A stretch of DNA of 64,000 nt from Prosapia bicincta (taxonomy: Eukaryota > Arthropoda > Insecta > Hemiptera > Cercopidae), in assembly GCA_036971475.1 (NCBI GenBank), contig JBAIZL010000002.1, positions 46,489,229 to 46,553,228 on the forward strand, written 5' to 3'. A program made the translations under genes and the position numbers. The notes below the pieces were generated by a model. It was given only the letters and a program-made list of their open reading frames with translations, was not told the DNA's origin and made no database searches. This document shows, one piece after another, positions 12,063 to 24,798 of the stretch (its first letter is position 1; each line of letters opens with the position of its first letter).

Positions 12063-13989
12063 ACATTTATTTTCATTTCTGGTGAAATTTTACTTTCCAT
12101 ACATCCGGGGGGATCATGTAGACAACTGAATGCATCAACGTGATACCGTAAAAACGATAAACAAATTTATGGAAACCCACAACTTGCAAAATAAGTAGGG
12201 TAATCAAATATTGTCTTTTATATATATTGTTAGATCATGTGAGTTATTTGAAACGTTTTCTTCTTCCTTGTGTTTTATGTAAGAAGAAAATAGGTTTAGA
12301 ACATCTTCTTCAAAATTTATTGATAAACAAAACAGAGAAATACTACATTAATGCAAATGCATTTATGTAACTCTGGTGAACATACCAAACAATTTAAACA
12401 GTCGATAGTGCCAGTTACTATTAAACTGATAGTGCCTATTAAACTATAGTTGATAATATAGACTGCCGGAAAATGTCTGACAGATTAAAATATGCATACT
12501 TCTTTTTAAAAACGTTCATTTAAAAGAAATACAAAATAACTGTTTACAACAAAACGTCGCTAGTAATTATTACAACAGTATCTAGGTGTTGATTTAAGCA
12601 TTGTGTTGATTTAAAGAGTTACATATTTAGCGTGATAATGAAGCTGAATATGCAAATTTTATTTGTATTGGATTACACTGAGTAGCAAGTTGCTTTGGAA
12701 AGTTTCTCTTGATATTGTAATACTGTTTGCCGAACTAAAGGAAAAGCGAAACATTGAATTATTCATTGAAACAGATCTTTCTGGATGAGTGATTTAACGA
12801 CTTAGGGCTATCTGTTTCTTCAGTTACAAATACATTTATTTTTAAAATAAACCTGTCGGTGTGTCTTAGAATACCCAGAATTAAATGGCTGGAATGCAAA
12901 GGAAGCCATAAAAAATCTACACTCAATTAAACCTACCCTCAAAAAAAGACAAATACGAATTAAATAAAAAAAAGAATGATAAAAATTACATTTTAAACTT
13001 GATTGATATAAATAACAACAATGTATTTTCACAAAATTATAGCATCGCATTACAAAGAAATGTATGGACACCAAAGAAGTAAAGGAAGTTGGTTTGCAAA
13101 GTTTGCAAGGACTATAAAAAATCAGAATCAGCGAAGTAGATTGATGGCCAAATCATACATTATTTGAGAATGTAAATTTATATTTAATTACAAAACAATA
13201 TAAACAAGAATAATAGCGTACCACCTGGATAAAATCTATTAGAGCAGATAATTGGGTGATTGCGAAATGTTAGCCCTTCAAAATAAAAATAACGTGCCAA
13301 ACTCTACAGATCTGACAATAGGTACAGGAGGCCCTTATTAATGTTGTAAATATATACTAAGCATGAACCGCAAAGAAATTCATAGAAAAGATAAAGAATC
13401 AATTAAAGAGATGATAATTATTAAGAAATATAAGAAGGTTGCAAATTACTTAACAATACACAATGAATATATCAAAAGTGATGTTACAAAACATTATCTG
13501 CATGGTAAGGCTGTAATTAATGGTGGCTTAGAGATGGCCTTCAAGACAGACAAAGGTATTTAATGTATAAAAAAGTTTTATGTGTTTGTTTAACTAATGT
13601 AAAATTGATCACTAACTGATATGGGAAACATATTTCAGCAATGATAAAAACCTGAGATAAAAAACCTCAAATATAATAAAGACACATTCTAGATAATCAG
13701 ACCAGAGTTGGAAAAAACAAAAAAAAACATTAGTAGAAGCTCTTTTTCAGATATAAATTCGATATGTTAGAGCCTAAGCGGAGAGTTAATACAAATTTAT
13801 AAAACATTTCTAGTCTCGTGAAATTATTAGGGAGTTCTTCTGATATTATTTCAAATGGAAGGCCACAAATATCATATCTCTAACAATTAACAAGCCTTAG
13901 CGAAAAAATATTTACTAATGTGTTTAACTGAGGTGGTCTTCGATTTATTGTATACGCTACTTAATCGTTTTGAAGTTTCTGAGTTTGAT
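12063..13989. other. A+T-rich DNA, no supported gene
   Basis: Two short frames exist (12820-13074 minus, 13363-13563 plus). Neither shows a known motif and both are within chance length. Confidence 0.5.
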
Positions 13990-15961
13990 TCAAATTTTAA
14001 AGTTTCCCGCCTCTTCCATTTATATTTGGTCAAGATTTACAATCTGAGTATGAAACTGAGATGGGTTAGTACAATTGAATATGGAGTATTTATATTTAAT
14101 TTTTATTATCAATAATTTGATTATGTATAAATATATTTAAAAAAAAATAGACATGATTCTGACGGGCCTATCAAGTATAAAGCGTACTACACGCACATTT
14201 ATAATCCCCTGGTATTAACTCCCTAATTGATTACGCACACCACCCGTCTGTAGGCAGTTTCAGTTCACTTTTCCACGGTGCTTGAAAACCTTCTAAGCCC
14301 CTAACATAGAGGCTCTTCTCAGTTTGGGAGCCTTTGATTCTAAACAAAACTTTATAATATTCCTTATGTAATACAAATTGTACTAAAATTTAGCTGTATA
14401 TGACATACTGGAATGGACAAATGACCATCGTAAAAATTAGTAATAGTCTAGGAAAGGCCATTACGGAAAATTAGCGAATATTACAAAAAATTAAACTAGA
14501 TAGACTAAACTAGATTAGAAAAAGACAATACAGTAAAATTATAATGACCAGTAATTAAATTCAACACAATAAAATTGTTAAAGATTAAAATTTGTTAAAT
14601 AGAGGTCGAAGAGATATGGTTAAATGATAGAAAAAATCATAGCATCATTACATGTCTCAAAACAAAAATTGCCATATAGGATAAAGTATTCATTCGCGGA
14701 AAAAGTTTCTAAAAACGAAACAAGCAGGCCGACAGCGTTCCTGGCGGTGAAATAGAAATAAAATTGAAAATAGGTTTAACAAATTACAAAGAAATTATTG
14801 GATCAAAATTTGAGAATTAAATAAATATATAATAATAAAATTACCCGCTGTTATAAATTCCTGATAACAAGAGTTAGAAAAAATTTAATGAGGACGGGAT
14901 TGGAGGCTGAACATAAACAAATTTGTCGCTATGACCTCGCTACTTTGATTGGATAGAACGAAGGAGCGAGAAAAAAAAGGACATTTTACTAATGATAAAG
15001 TACTTTTAGCGTAACTAGAGCAGGTTGTAACTAGGCTTTTGAAGGTGTTGGAAACTTCTTTTTGTTTATACAATAATCCATTTAGTATGAAGTAAAGAGA
15101 AAACCTTCGTGCAATATGTAAGTCCGGGGAGTGTTTAAAAGGTGCTTGAGCTAAACGACTTAGTATCTGAAATAATGCATTTCGTTGCTGAAATAGGGAA
15201 TTAATAACTTAGAACACCCAAGACGCCAAATTCTACAAAATAACATTGGCCACCTTCAAATATGTGCTTTTAGAAAAGTGATTCCATATTTAAAAATTAT
15301 TGATGTTTACTGTCGTATTCATAAGAAAAATTATGTATTGAAGAAAGAAGAAGATGTTTACAACTTTACCACATACAGCATAATTAAATGCGGATTTTGC
15401 AGGAATAGAAGCTGCCAATAACACATAAAATCATAAAAAAATGTCTGGGCAAGTTTTTGTAAACTATGATTTCTTCTAATTTAAAAATTTATTCTGATAT
15501 ATTATTAATTGAAAATAAAAATATGTGGAATAATAAAGCAAAAGGGAGATATATTCCCCTTAGCCTAATAGAGTATATTTATTAAATTTAAAAATTCACA
15601 CTCCATACAACCGTTAGCACTGTAAAGAAAAGTAAATAACTATTTCAAAGTAATTATTATGTATTTCAAGTTTTTATTAATTCAGGTTATAGGTTAATAG
15701 AAACTGGTATATTGGTGATGATAACTGAAATTATTTTGTCGCCAAAAGAAGAAAAAAGCAGTTGTATTTTTTAAATAAGCTTAGGGCAATTCCGGGAAAG
15801 CTTGCCCCTGTTTTTTCTAACATTTTAAACTCCATACTATATTACAGACAGGTGAATATTTTTCTGGTGAGTCATGCGAGTTAATATAATATGGAGTTAT
15901 AGTTATAACATATATTATTTGCCATAAAGTGTTTTATAAAATAAAAGCAAAATTATACCAC

Positions 15962-16020
15962 TGGTCCATCTCCCCCGGAGTGGAAGGGTGAGATGGACCA
16001 TGGGCTATAGGAGAGATGGA
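15962..16020. repeat. Hairpin, possible transposon end
   Basis: TGGTCCATCTC (15962-15972) pairs with GAGATGGACCA (15990-16000), and GAGATGGAC recurs at 16012-16020. It lies in the non-aligning centre of arm 1, just downstream (minus strand) of the transposase tail, so it may mark that element's end. Confidence 0.45.
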
Positions 16021-16189
16021 CGAGGCTTGAAGAGATGAAATAAAATTATCTATTGCATTATATGGAAAGGAATTTGAACGTTTATTATCTAACTATATGA
16101 GTATAAAATAAAAATAAATCATATAAAATTATTAATTACAATGTAAGTATTACATTTTAAAATGTGTTTAATGTTTTCTCCTTCCTAAT

Positions 16190-16620
16190 TCTAATCAGCC
16201 ATTTCTTACGTTTTTTACTTCAGTCGCAGTTGTCACATAGGTCCAGTATTTGGTGCAATTTTCATGTGACCACCTTGAACATGTTTTGCATGTCACCCAG
16301 TCAACTGGGTTGTACTGTTGTAATCTTCAAGGAACAACACAAATTGATCTTCATTCCAGTCTTCCCCTCATTCACTCTCGTCATTGACCTTATCTTCATC
16401 CTTGTGTTTTTGTGAGCACTCTTAAACACATTCCCATTTCTGTTTGTCTTCTTCTGTTTCCCATCAATTTAAATCCATATTTTTTTTTTCATTGGACAAG
16501 GTTATAATTTTTATATTGTCTTGAGATGTAGGAAGTTTTGAAAAACTACCTTTAACATTTCGTGATGTAATTTTCTTTTTCAGTATTGCTGAAATATTAT
16601 GAAAGGTTTATAAACGTTAC
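16190..16620 (-). pseudogene. Transposase C-terminal zinc tail, pogo/Tigger-like
   Basis: On the minus strand, VDWVTCKTCSRWSHENCTKY is visible near 16300-16225. The pattern W-x2-C-x2-C-x2-W-x-H-x2-C is typical of the PHD-like zinc tail of pogo/Tigger/jerky-type DDE transposases. Upstream, in other frames, are a Lys/Ser-rich stretch and acidic residues (GEDWNED), as often precede this tail. No DDE core is seen. The fragment is absent from arm 2, so it may have inserted after the duplication or been lost there. Confidence 0.45.
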
Positions 16621-17087
16621 CTGTAAGGATGTACCAGGTACTGGAGATGGAGAGTACCTATGGATTTCTTGATTAGGCTGATGTGGTAGACTCTTATTTC
16701 GTAAATAGTTTTCTTAGGATGCCAAAACACATAGATGCCTCATTTTTACCCATAGTTTTCTCCTTCAAGGCTTGTATAATATTGACCTGATCATCTTAGC
16801 CCAGTTGCCCCTTATAGAGCTTGGCTTACGCCAGTATCTAGTTGGCAACTGTACAAAAATAAACACGTTAGTATATATTTAAATATTAACCTTTCAAGTT
16901 ATATTGGATAAAAGTGAGAAACCTAATTATCAACAATGGATTATTGTGTCTATACACAATATGTCGATCATACTATTTTGTAGTTTGAACAACTATGATA
17001 GATATTAATAATTGTTAATATATCTATTAGTAATAATAGTAGTACCAAATATGATTATTAAATAGCTTTTTGTAGCTCATTTTGACT

Positions 17088-17215
17088 GATCCGTGACTCA
17101 CGGTATTGAACAAAACACTGATCTAGTGTGAAACGTGTCTGTTGAAAATGTCATTAGACAGTGTTTTTTTGTCATTAAACAGTGGTGATACTGAAAGTAG
17201 TGAATAATCTATTTA
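17088..17215. repeat. Dispersed segment X, copy 1
   Basis: TGACTCACGGTATTGAAC then CACTGATCTAGTGTGAAACG matches 59905-60015 in the same orientation, although the surrounding arms are inverted relative to each other. Confidence 0.65.
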
Positions 17216-17650
17216 AACTTTTGAAAATGAAGAGTAAGTAACACATTCTATTCATCTTTAAGGTTTTACTAATCAGAGTAACAGAAATGCAATCCAAACA
17301 TATCAAAATAAAGTGCTCCTAGGTATATAGGATTCACCATGATACACAGGTAAAATTAATCTGCATAGGGAAAGGACTTCTAAATAATATATTCAAGATA
17401 TTTGCTAAGAGTTATAACCGCAAACGTTTTAAATATGCCAACGTTAAGTCTCGTTAGTTCTGGCTATTGATAGATAGTTTATTGGGAAAACTAAAAACGT
17501 TTTTAATTATTGTTGCGATTAATTGAATATATGAAATTCAACAGTGAACTAAGTTGATCGGTGGATGTGTGTTTGGTGGTGCCTTCCTGATACATTAATC
17601 TATAATGATATTGCTCATTTGTTTGAAAAATAAATTGGAATAATAAATTT
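17180..17650 (+). pseudogene. Jockey-like LINE 3' tail, copy 1
   Basis: Homologous to 59360-59850 (minus), where the protein is clearer. Here the coding sequence is badly shifted, but ACAGAAATGCAATCCAAA and GAGTTATAACCG align with the same motifs. AAAAATAAATTGGAATAATAA at the 3' end resembles a LINE tail with a polyadenylation signal. The position within arm 1 matches the copy in arm 2. Confidence 0.55.
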
Positions 17651-18890
17651 AAAAAAATAGTAAAACCAAACAGAAACTTTAGCTACAGGTATAATACCTT
17701 TCAGGTTACTAAAACTTTATAACTGACTTTTGTATATTTTCTTCAAGGTAATAATAACAAGTCACAACGGCTATGCAAACTGACATCCAAATTGTTTAAG
17801 ATATTTGGAAAGTGTAATTCAACCTTTGAAGGGAATGCTAAGGATGTTAGCAGCTCTTTGTACTTTAAACCCGAGTAATATCATTTGTATTTACTAAAAC
17901 GTTAGAATGAGTGATACCAGTTATTTACACGCATCAAAGAAATACTTAAAAGTTATTCTGTAACAGAACATGGATACAATCAAGAACATTGTGAGGTACT
18001 TGTGATGTATACTATTTTTTATTCTTGAATATTATTGTTTTTATTGATTCTTATCTGGAAAGCCTGGCGTATTAACTATGGGATATATTAGTATTTGGAA
18101 TAATACATTTTATTTTAAAAGTTATATAATACATAAAATACTCTCTTAGCTTTTTATTTCAAAATTCAATATTTCTGTTATTTTCATGATTTTTAATAAT
18201 TAAAATCCTTAAATATTAGTAATTTTGTAATTTACTGACACATGAGACCTTTCGATAGAGTAGAGGAGAGAAATAGACTCAAAATACAAGTTTAAAGAAC
18301 AAATAAATATTATAAATAAATTTGTAATCTCTTTGTAATATATTTTTCTCAATGCCATTTATAAGATTGAACCAAGCAAATGCATGACTGACCACAGATT
18401 GTGATGATATCACCAGTACTGACCAAACATTTCACTACATTCTATTTCACCACTTCATTAAAAGAATCCGGTTTCTCCTTTAAAAAAATATTTCCGTTTT
18501 ATTAGATCTCGAATATTGTAAAAAATTTCATATTTACGTTCTCTCCTCAAGAAGGATTTTCACCAGGTCTTTTTCTCGTCTTACACTTCGATATTAAACA
18601 TTGGATATCGTCGGGAAGGTTAAAAAATGTTTACTAATACAACCCCTTGTTCCAGGATCATGTGGAAGCAAATCCTGCATTTACCTCAACATGTACCTCT
18701 AGTTTATGATATCTATTAAAGAGCGTTTAAACCGAGCATTATACCTTGGGTTGCAAGTACATGAAACCGTATGGTCCTGTCACTGCTATGAAAAATTCTT
18801 TTACAATTTTTAATAGTGGAATACTCTTACTTGTTTTATTAGACATTAAAACTGCAGTACAGTATTAAGGAACTGTACATTCAGGCATGT

Positions 18891-20465
18891 AACTAATTTG
18901 TTCGTACAGTTCTATATTGCTATTAAAATACAATTAAAATTTTAAATAAATGTAACTTATTTACCTAAAATCTAAAATCATACAATTGTAAAATATACTT
19001 CTAATGGCAATGGCTGCGATTGTGTAGAATAAACCTACAAAAACACATAACCAATCCATATCCGAATTTTTGGTTATTCGAATCGGCCTGTCGTTACATT
19101 AATCCGGATATGAGAAGTTTTAACGTGTCAGTTATCTTCATATTATACGGGTTTCTTTCAAAATTATATTTAAATTTAAATTATTATTTAGGGTAGTCAT
19201 ATTAAATTTTATACAAATTGTTGTAGGCTACAGTTTATATTTTATACAAATGTATAAATATTAATGATTTTAGAATATTGAATTTATCTCGTCTATGAAT
19301 CCATTTGTTGTACAGTAATCTCCACTGCCCCTGCATATGCTAAAATGTTATACATTTTAGGCTACTAGGCTACTTAAAAATTGGATATTCTGACCATTCG
19401 TTTACATGTAAAATAAGAGGTCTACAACAATTTCTAGCTAGACCTCATTATTCAGTACAATTAACAAGTATTTTTTACATAAAAATGCCTAAATTCACAG
19501 CTGTTCGAGCCCAACAAATATTTCTTTATAAATGATATTTTAGCACTAGTACAAATATAATTTTAGGCAACTCCGCAACTTTCTCTGGAGAAAGTATGAA
19601 CAAAGCGCAATATTAAGAAATAAATTGAGTGTATTATTTTAACATTAGATTACAAAAGGTTCTTTTTATGATTAAGTGGAAACGTTCTTTGAACCTTTAA
19701 TATTTTACTCTCAAAGCATTTGCGACTTAGAAGGAAGAAGTTTAAAACTGTTTGAAGGAGACTATAATCCCTAAAATTTCCATAAGCTGGTTTTACCATA
19801 TTCTCAGTAAATAGCATTAGTGTAATGGATATTTATTCATTAAAATTCGAAAGATGTACTTTATTGAAACTAAGATACATAAATATCTCTTGCAAATCTC
19901 GTCTCAATAATTTAATTTAATTTTATAAATTTTAAAAATAAATATGAATTTATAATATTTTAACTATGAAAAAATTGGAAAAATCAGGTGAGTTTTGAAA
20001 ATTTGAGTACAAAAGTATTTTCTTTGATCATTTTCATATTGATTTTTCTAGTTACATTTATACATATTGACATACAACAAATATACAAGTCTGTCGTGTG
20101 TTCCATGTAAACTTATCTATGTGTCTAATTGTAAAAAATTATCAGACTGCTAACTATGGATTTAAATTTTTTAAAATTAGAAATAGTACAATAAAATACA
20201 TGGTTAAAATTGTGATCTTGATTAACAAAATTATCCCAAATTCCAGAGCAATAATTTCTACATTGAGGTGAACGATAATGAAATATATTTCTTAAGCATA
20301 TGTTACTACATACTAAAAGGTCAATACAAGTTGGCGATATCTCTTGATATCGAAATCATTGTATGTTGCTTACGTTACTAAAAATTAAATATAAAACGCA
20401 ATAATAATTATGATGACAATAAAAAGTAACCTTATCATGTAACAATCTGGTATAATTTATATAAG
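18891..20465. other. A+T-rich DNA, no gene recognised
   Basis: Contains one foldback, CATATCCGAAT (about 19058) with ATCCGGATATG (about 19106). Homology to the 58 kb arm fades out at the left edge. Confidence 0.5.
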
Positions 20466-20835
20466 TCTAGCGTTACCCGGTACACGTTGCTGCACCCGAA
20501 ATCATAAATTTATAATGGACAATTATTAATTAATTTTCCAATAAGAAATGTAAATCAAACATCTAAATAGTTATATTTAGTTTACTGTAATGCTAGACAA
20601 TGTTTTCTTCATTTCTTTAGGTTTATCAATATACAAACATTTAGGTGCCCTAACACATGAGCTCGTAACATAAAATTATCCTTGAGAAAAGGAAGAATGT
20701 TTCAAATTCAATACAGCAATGGTCAATGACTGTCCTTGTGCCTTGTTTATGGTTGTGGCGAATTTAAGACGGAAAGAAAATTGTAGTAGTTTATAATCGG
20801 ATGAAATCATCGGTATGATCCGGGAAATATGTTAA
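20466..20835 (-). pseudogene. Helitron Pif1-type helicase C-terminus
   Basis: On the minus strand, about 20790-20590, the translation reads QFSFRLKFATTINKAQGQSL, then a Phe-Ser-Gln-Gly block, an in-frame TAA, and FYVTSSCVRAPKCL. This is the terminal helicase block of Helitrons, whose consensus is 'QFPxRLAFAMTINKAQGQ...FSHGQLYVAxSR'. Helitrons move by rolling-circle replication using a Rep-helicase. After the block, TAGCGTTACCCGG...GCTGCACCCG (20468-20500) resembles the 3' flank often seen beside insect Helitron genes. Only the last part of the protein remains. Confidence 0.75.
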
Positions 20836-20984
20836 ACTTTCCTGCAAATTTCTATAACTTCTATTCAGTGGTGTAGTAATGCATAAGTTGCGTAAATACA
20901 TACTTACATACATTCTTTTTTATACATATATAGGGTCTATATATATGACCTTGTCTGTTATTATAGTTAATGGAATTCCTAATA

Positions 20985-21430
20985 CAAACTACCTGAATTT
21001 CTTTAAACTATGTATTGTGCTTAATAGCTCCTTCTCGGCAGTAGCCTATTATATTTAAAAATTGTTTAGTGCCCTGTTGCTGTCTTCGTCTATTTGAAAC
21101 AAAAGAACAAAGTCACTGGCATTGCATTGTAAATGGCACCGTTAATCTGGTACTAGGTGGGTCAACATTCTCTACTTAGAAATTGCTCATCGACGGTATG
21201 GGAGCTATTTCCTTGTTCCCTTCCCATCTATATTTCTATTCCAATTTCGGTAGGCGCTGTAACGCGCAGTTAAGGTGGCATTGTCCTTGGGGAAACGGTT
21301 ATACAATTTTATTAAACCCCCAGAAACCCTCTGAGTTGCCTCATCCTTAGGTCAAAGGAACTTCCTAATTGCCTTGATCGTTTGTTCATGAGGTGCACAC
21401 CCTTTTCTGTGAAATTTGTCTCAAATACTC
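20985..21430 (-). pseudogene. Ty3/Gypsy pol remnant (RT end and RNase H)
   Basis: Minus-strand fragments in shifting frames. EKGCAPHEQTIKAIRKFL and QLRGFLG (about 21405-21322), then LIKLYNRFPKDNATLTA (about 21318-21265), match the 'GI.P...K..AI..F..P....LR.FLGL.N.Y.RF' block at the end of Gypsy RT. TAEKELLSTIHSLKKFR (about 21045-20990) matches the RNase H 'Y.T.EKELLAIV.AL..FR' motif. At least two frameshifts and several stops are present. Integrase is missing, because the Helitron remnant begins about 150 bp downstream. Confidence 0.75.
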
Positions 21431-21649
21431 TACTTCTTTTTTAAAAAATTGTGAACATTTAAAAGTTATTGTTAAATTGACCTTCCCAAATAATTTTAAA
21501 ATAATTTTTAGGTTTTGTAATAGCTTTTCGTAATTCTTTGTTAGTATAAACATTCATCAATGTAAATAACTAAATATTCATTTTCTTCTCAGTTAAAATA
21601 GATTCGAATCCCTAATTGTTTTTAAGCTGTTGTTTGTTTTCATCAGTTT

Positions 21650-22165
21650 TATGTATATTAGGTTCTGTTCCTTCCTTTAGTTGTTCAAAATCAGCGGTCT
21701 GTGTATTGTGTCGATTTGAACATTGTTCTTGGATGGCGTTAGTCTTTAATTCTGTATTTTTATTTGTTTGTTAACTGTGACGAGACGTGTATCTACATAT
21801 TAAACATGTGTTTTGTGTGTCGACGCCCCTATTCATGTCTTCTTTAAAACTATTGTTCACGGCATCAATTTTATCGTTAAGCTCGTATCAAAATTTGTCT
21901 AGAATTATTTATTTCTCTTAATTTATTACTGATTTTTTAAATTGCTTTGATTGTGTCTTCTTTATCTTTATCTAAACGGTCATTCATATATTTCCTAATT
22001 TCTTTCCTTTCTTAATTATTTGTTAGAATATTTCTAGTACATTTACATTTTCCGTATATTAGCTACTAGGCCCACAACCTTGAGAAATAGTGGCCCGCGT
22101 ATTTTCAAAACTCACGACGTCACTGTCTCCTATCAAGTCATTCCCTAGTTGAGTCATTTCCCATC
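21650..22165 (-). pseudogene. Ty3/Gypsy gag remnant
   Basis: Starts with MTQLGNDLIGDSDVVSFENT (from about 22162). After stops, a charged coiled-coil-like stretch follows (MNDRLDKDKEDTIKAI, then FKEDMNRGVDTQN in shifted frames). Its place between the primer site and the pol remnant supports gag, but no capsid motif is visible. Confidence 0.45.
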
Positions 22166-23479
22166 CCTATCTAATTCACTAATTTTATGTTATTTTTCTC
22201 TATTTCTTTAACATCGTCTCGGTGCACCGTTATCAACTGGTTTCATTACAATGTTTTGCATACAATTATTTACATTTACAATAAGACCTCTTATCTTGTT
22301 ACACTGAAACTTAAGCCAACCACATTTACAATAATCCTTAGCTCACACGTTGGACGCAAAACACGAATGGTAATTTAATAATTTTTACTTTAGTTTGCCA
22401 TAATTAATTATTTTTATTAAATACAAAAAATATAATGAGCAATTTTAACTCGGTAATATAAAAAACACACTGTTAGGTGACAAACGCTACTTTAATTTGC
22501 CGTTTTAAAATTGTTTACAAAACAACTACAAAATAAGTACCCAGCTGAGCTCAAGTCTTAATTTATATCTGATAATTAATAATACAATTTAGTTATTTTT
22601 ACTATGGGTCATTTAATAGGTTACTGTAATCTGGATGATCCATAAATGTTAATTTAATAATGAGTTATTGATAAAACCTAATTAACTCTGAATATTTAAA
22701 TTTTTAAAAAATGTTTTGTGGGTTGGCTGAAAAGTTACTTAATTATTACAATGAAATAATATTATTAATTTATGTTTGTGGGTAACGGCAAGTGCGTAAT
22801 TATCCTTGGAGTTCCTTACGGTAGGAATGATGGTATTTCTTTTACTCGTGTTCTCGCTCATTTCACCCTAAAGATTGGTTGGCCGTTCATTGGCTCGTTT
22901 CTCTGAACTACTTTCTTTACATTTCAAATCTTTTAATAACTTTGCTTTATTATTCTTAATTTCCCTTCTCCTCTTATAAATTTATCCCTTTGTTACTCCC
23001 TCGCCCTACCACCGTCGTTCCATTTAACCCAGTTCCCGTACTCACATGTCCTACCACGATTTTTGGAATCAAGTCCTCCTTCTCACGATTTCGCCTTTTT
23101 CTCGCACTAGTTTCCTATTCTCTTTATCTGTCAATGTTCAAACAGTCACAAAATACTTTTGTAAGAACAAAGATACCATTTCAGCTGTAAATTTATGTTT
23201 ACAAACGTATTCCGTTACTCGACGGTTAACTTATTCCTTATTTGCAAGTCATTTCCCTAACCTTTTCAAACGGTATTTTAGCGACCATTGTTTCTTTTAA
23301 AATAAAACAAAACAAAATATTTAATAATTCTATCACTTCCAGAATCTGAAGAAATTTTACGAACGCTTTAAAGGGACATTAGCACAGTATAAACTATTAA
23401 AGCAGTAACAATGTTGTGCTGTTTTCACACTAATAATTATCCCATAAAATCTCTCATTAAATTCCTACAGCTAGTTTAC

Positions 23480-23528
<49 letters not shown>

Positions 23529-23541
23529 CGTACCTTGCCAT
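22166..23541 (-). other. Probable leader of the decayed Gypsy element
   Basis: A non-coding stretch of 1.4 kb between the primer site and gag remnant. It is longer than a usual leader, so further insertions are likely. Includes the (TA)n tract at 23483-23524. Confidence 0.35.
23483..23524. repeat. (TA)n microsatellite
   Basis: About 42 bp of pure TA. Confidence 0.95.
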
Positions 23542-23555
23542 CCACGTTGGGCGAC
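23542..23555 (-). other. Primer binding site of the decayed Gypsy element
   Basis: The minus strand reads TGTCGCCCAACGTGG, one mismatch from TGGCGCCCAACGTGG, the complement of an arthropod tRNA-Lys 3' end. It lies 3 bp from a plausible LTR terminus. Confidence 0.6.
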
Positions 23556-23558
23556 AAT

Positions 23559-24600
23559 TGTTATATAACGTACCTTTACTTAATGCTTCTCTACAGGATA
23601 ATTTTTACACTTAGGAAATTAAATTAATAATCCCGCTACTTGCTTTTATAATTACAGATCTATTTTATCCTGAGATCAATATTGCATTTACAGGTAGTTC
23701 ATAAAATTATTTTACTAACTCTATTATTTGCCGATAGGCATTAAGACTCTTATTTTACTATTGATTTTTTTTTTAATAATTCTAAATTTACTTTCTTTAG
23801 CTATCTAAGGGCGTATATAAGTTACTGCACTTGGTTTGATAAATTTTATATTTCAATTAACTATGCCTTTTTTGAAATTTCTAAAGTTTAAAAGATCCAT
23901 AATGTTTGTTGCTTTAAAGAGTTCGCTTTAAGCTAAAATAAATGTATTGTTTATTACTTGCGTGGTTCCTTGTTTTACTTCACTTGACACAAATTCACTT
24001 AGTAATACTTTCCTATCAATTTCACTTTTCTTGATTTCTCGAAGTGCTTAAGCTCCGTAACTGACTTTATTAATCACTCCCTTATTTTAATCTCACTTGT
24101 TACCCTTTAATATCCCTCTTTATACTTCACTTTCTATTTAATAATCTCCCTTATTAATCTCACTTACTTTAAATTTCCACGTTACTTGTTTGAATTTGAT
24201 ATTTCTTACTAAAAACGGAACATTACTTCACCTCGAGTCCTACCACTTGACCCTTTCGAGTACTGAAAATATACTGTTTTTCCTGAACATCCTCTTGGAT
24301 CGTATCCGTTTGTTTTTCATCCCCTCTTCAAATTTGATTGGCTCCCTTATGGCGCTCAAACTCTGGCTAGCCTATGACATTTTGACGCTTCCCTCACAAT
24401 TTCTCTTGGCCTTCGTGGGAATTTGTTGAACTTACCCACAGGTGCATGTGTTTTTCTGTATTCTCAGAGATTCCTAGTCATAAATCTCCCTGGTCCGTGG
24501 ATGGCTAGGTAAAGCTTTTATCCCATGAACGAGGCACGTCTTGGTTTACATACAATGAACCCCTTTCGAATTATTTTTATTTATGACTTGTAGGTGTGTG
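23559..24600 (-). mobile_element. Putative LTR of the decayed Gypsy element
   Basis: Begins at TGTTATATAACG on the plus strand, directly next to the primer site. The outer edge is a guess, and no second copy is in the window to define it. No coding is seen. Confidence 0.3.
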
Positions 24601-24710
24601 TGCAGTAACTTATTTCGGCCGATAGATGTGACAATAGACTAGTGCTAGCTAGGGATATTTCACAAATTCAAATAATTTTACCAACATCCTTCTTAACTTA
24701 ATGAATTTCG

Positions 24711-24715
<5 letters not shown>

Positions 24716-24777
<62 letters not shown>

Positions 24778-24798
24778 TTATTTATTTATTTATTTATA
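24716..24798. repeat. (TA)n then (TTTA)n microsatellite
   Basis: About 57 bp of TA followed by about six TTTA units. Confidence 0.95.

Larger units (their letters stand above)
13990..18890 (+). repeat. Inverted duplication, arm 1
   Basis: Aligns collinearly with the reverse complement of about 58090-64000. Matching landmarks include CTGAGTATGAA (about 14045 and 63870), GCTTGAAAACCTT (14281 and 63625), CGAAGGAGCGAG (14958 and 62905), GGGAGATATATTCC (15545 and 62342), GGTGCCTTCCTGAT (17578 and 59430), ACCCGAGTAAT (17868 and 59132), TTCTGTAACA (about 17955 and 59060) and GGTCCTG.C.CTGCTATGA (about 18775 and 58205). Divergence looks high, roughly a third of positions by eye. The middle, 15.8-17.1 kb, does not align. 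It could be an old segmental duplication or two copies of one long uncharacterised element. Confidence 0.8.

Noticed and set aside
13363..13563. 66-codon Lys/Ile-rich plus-strand frame
   Set aside because: Length and composition are within chance for A+T-rich DNA.
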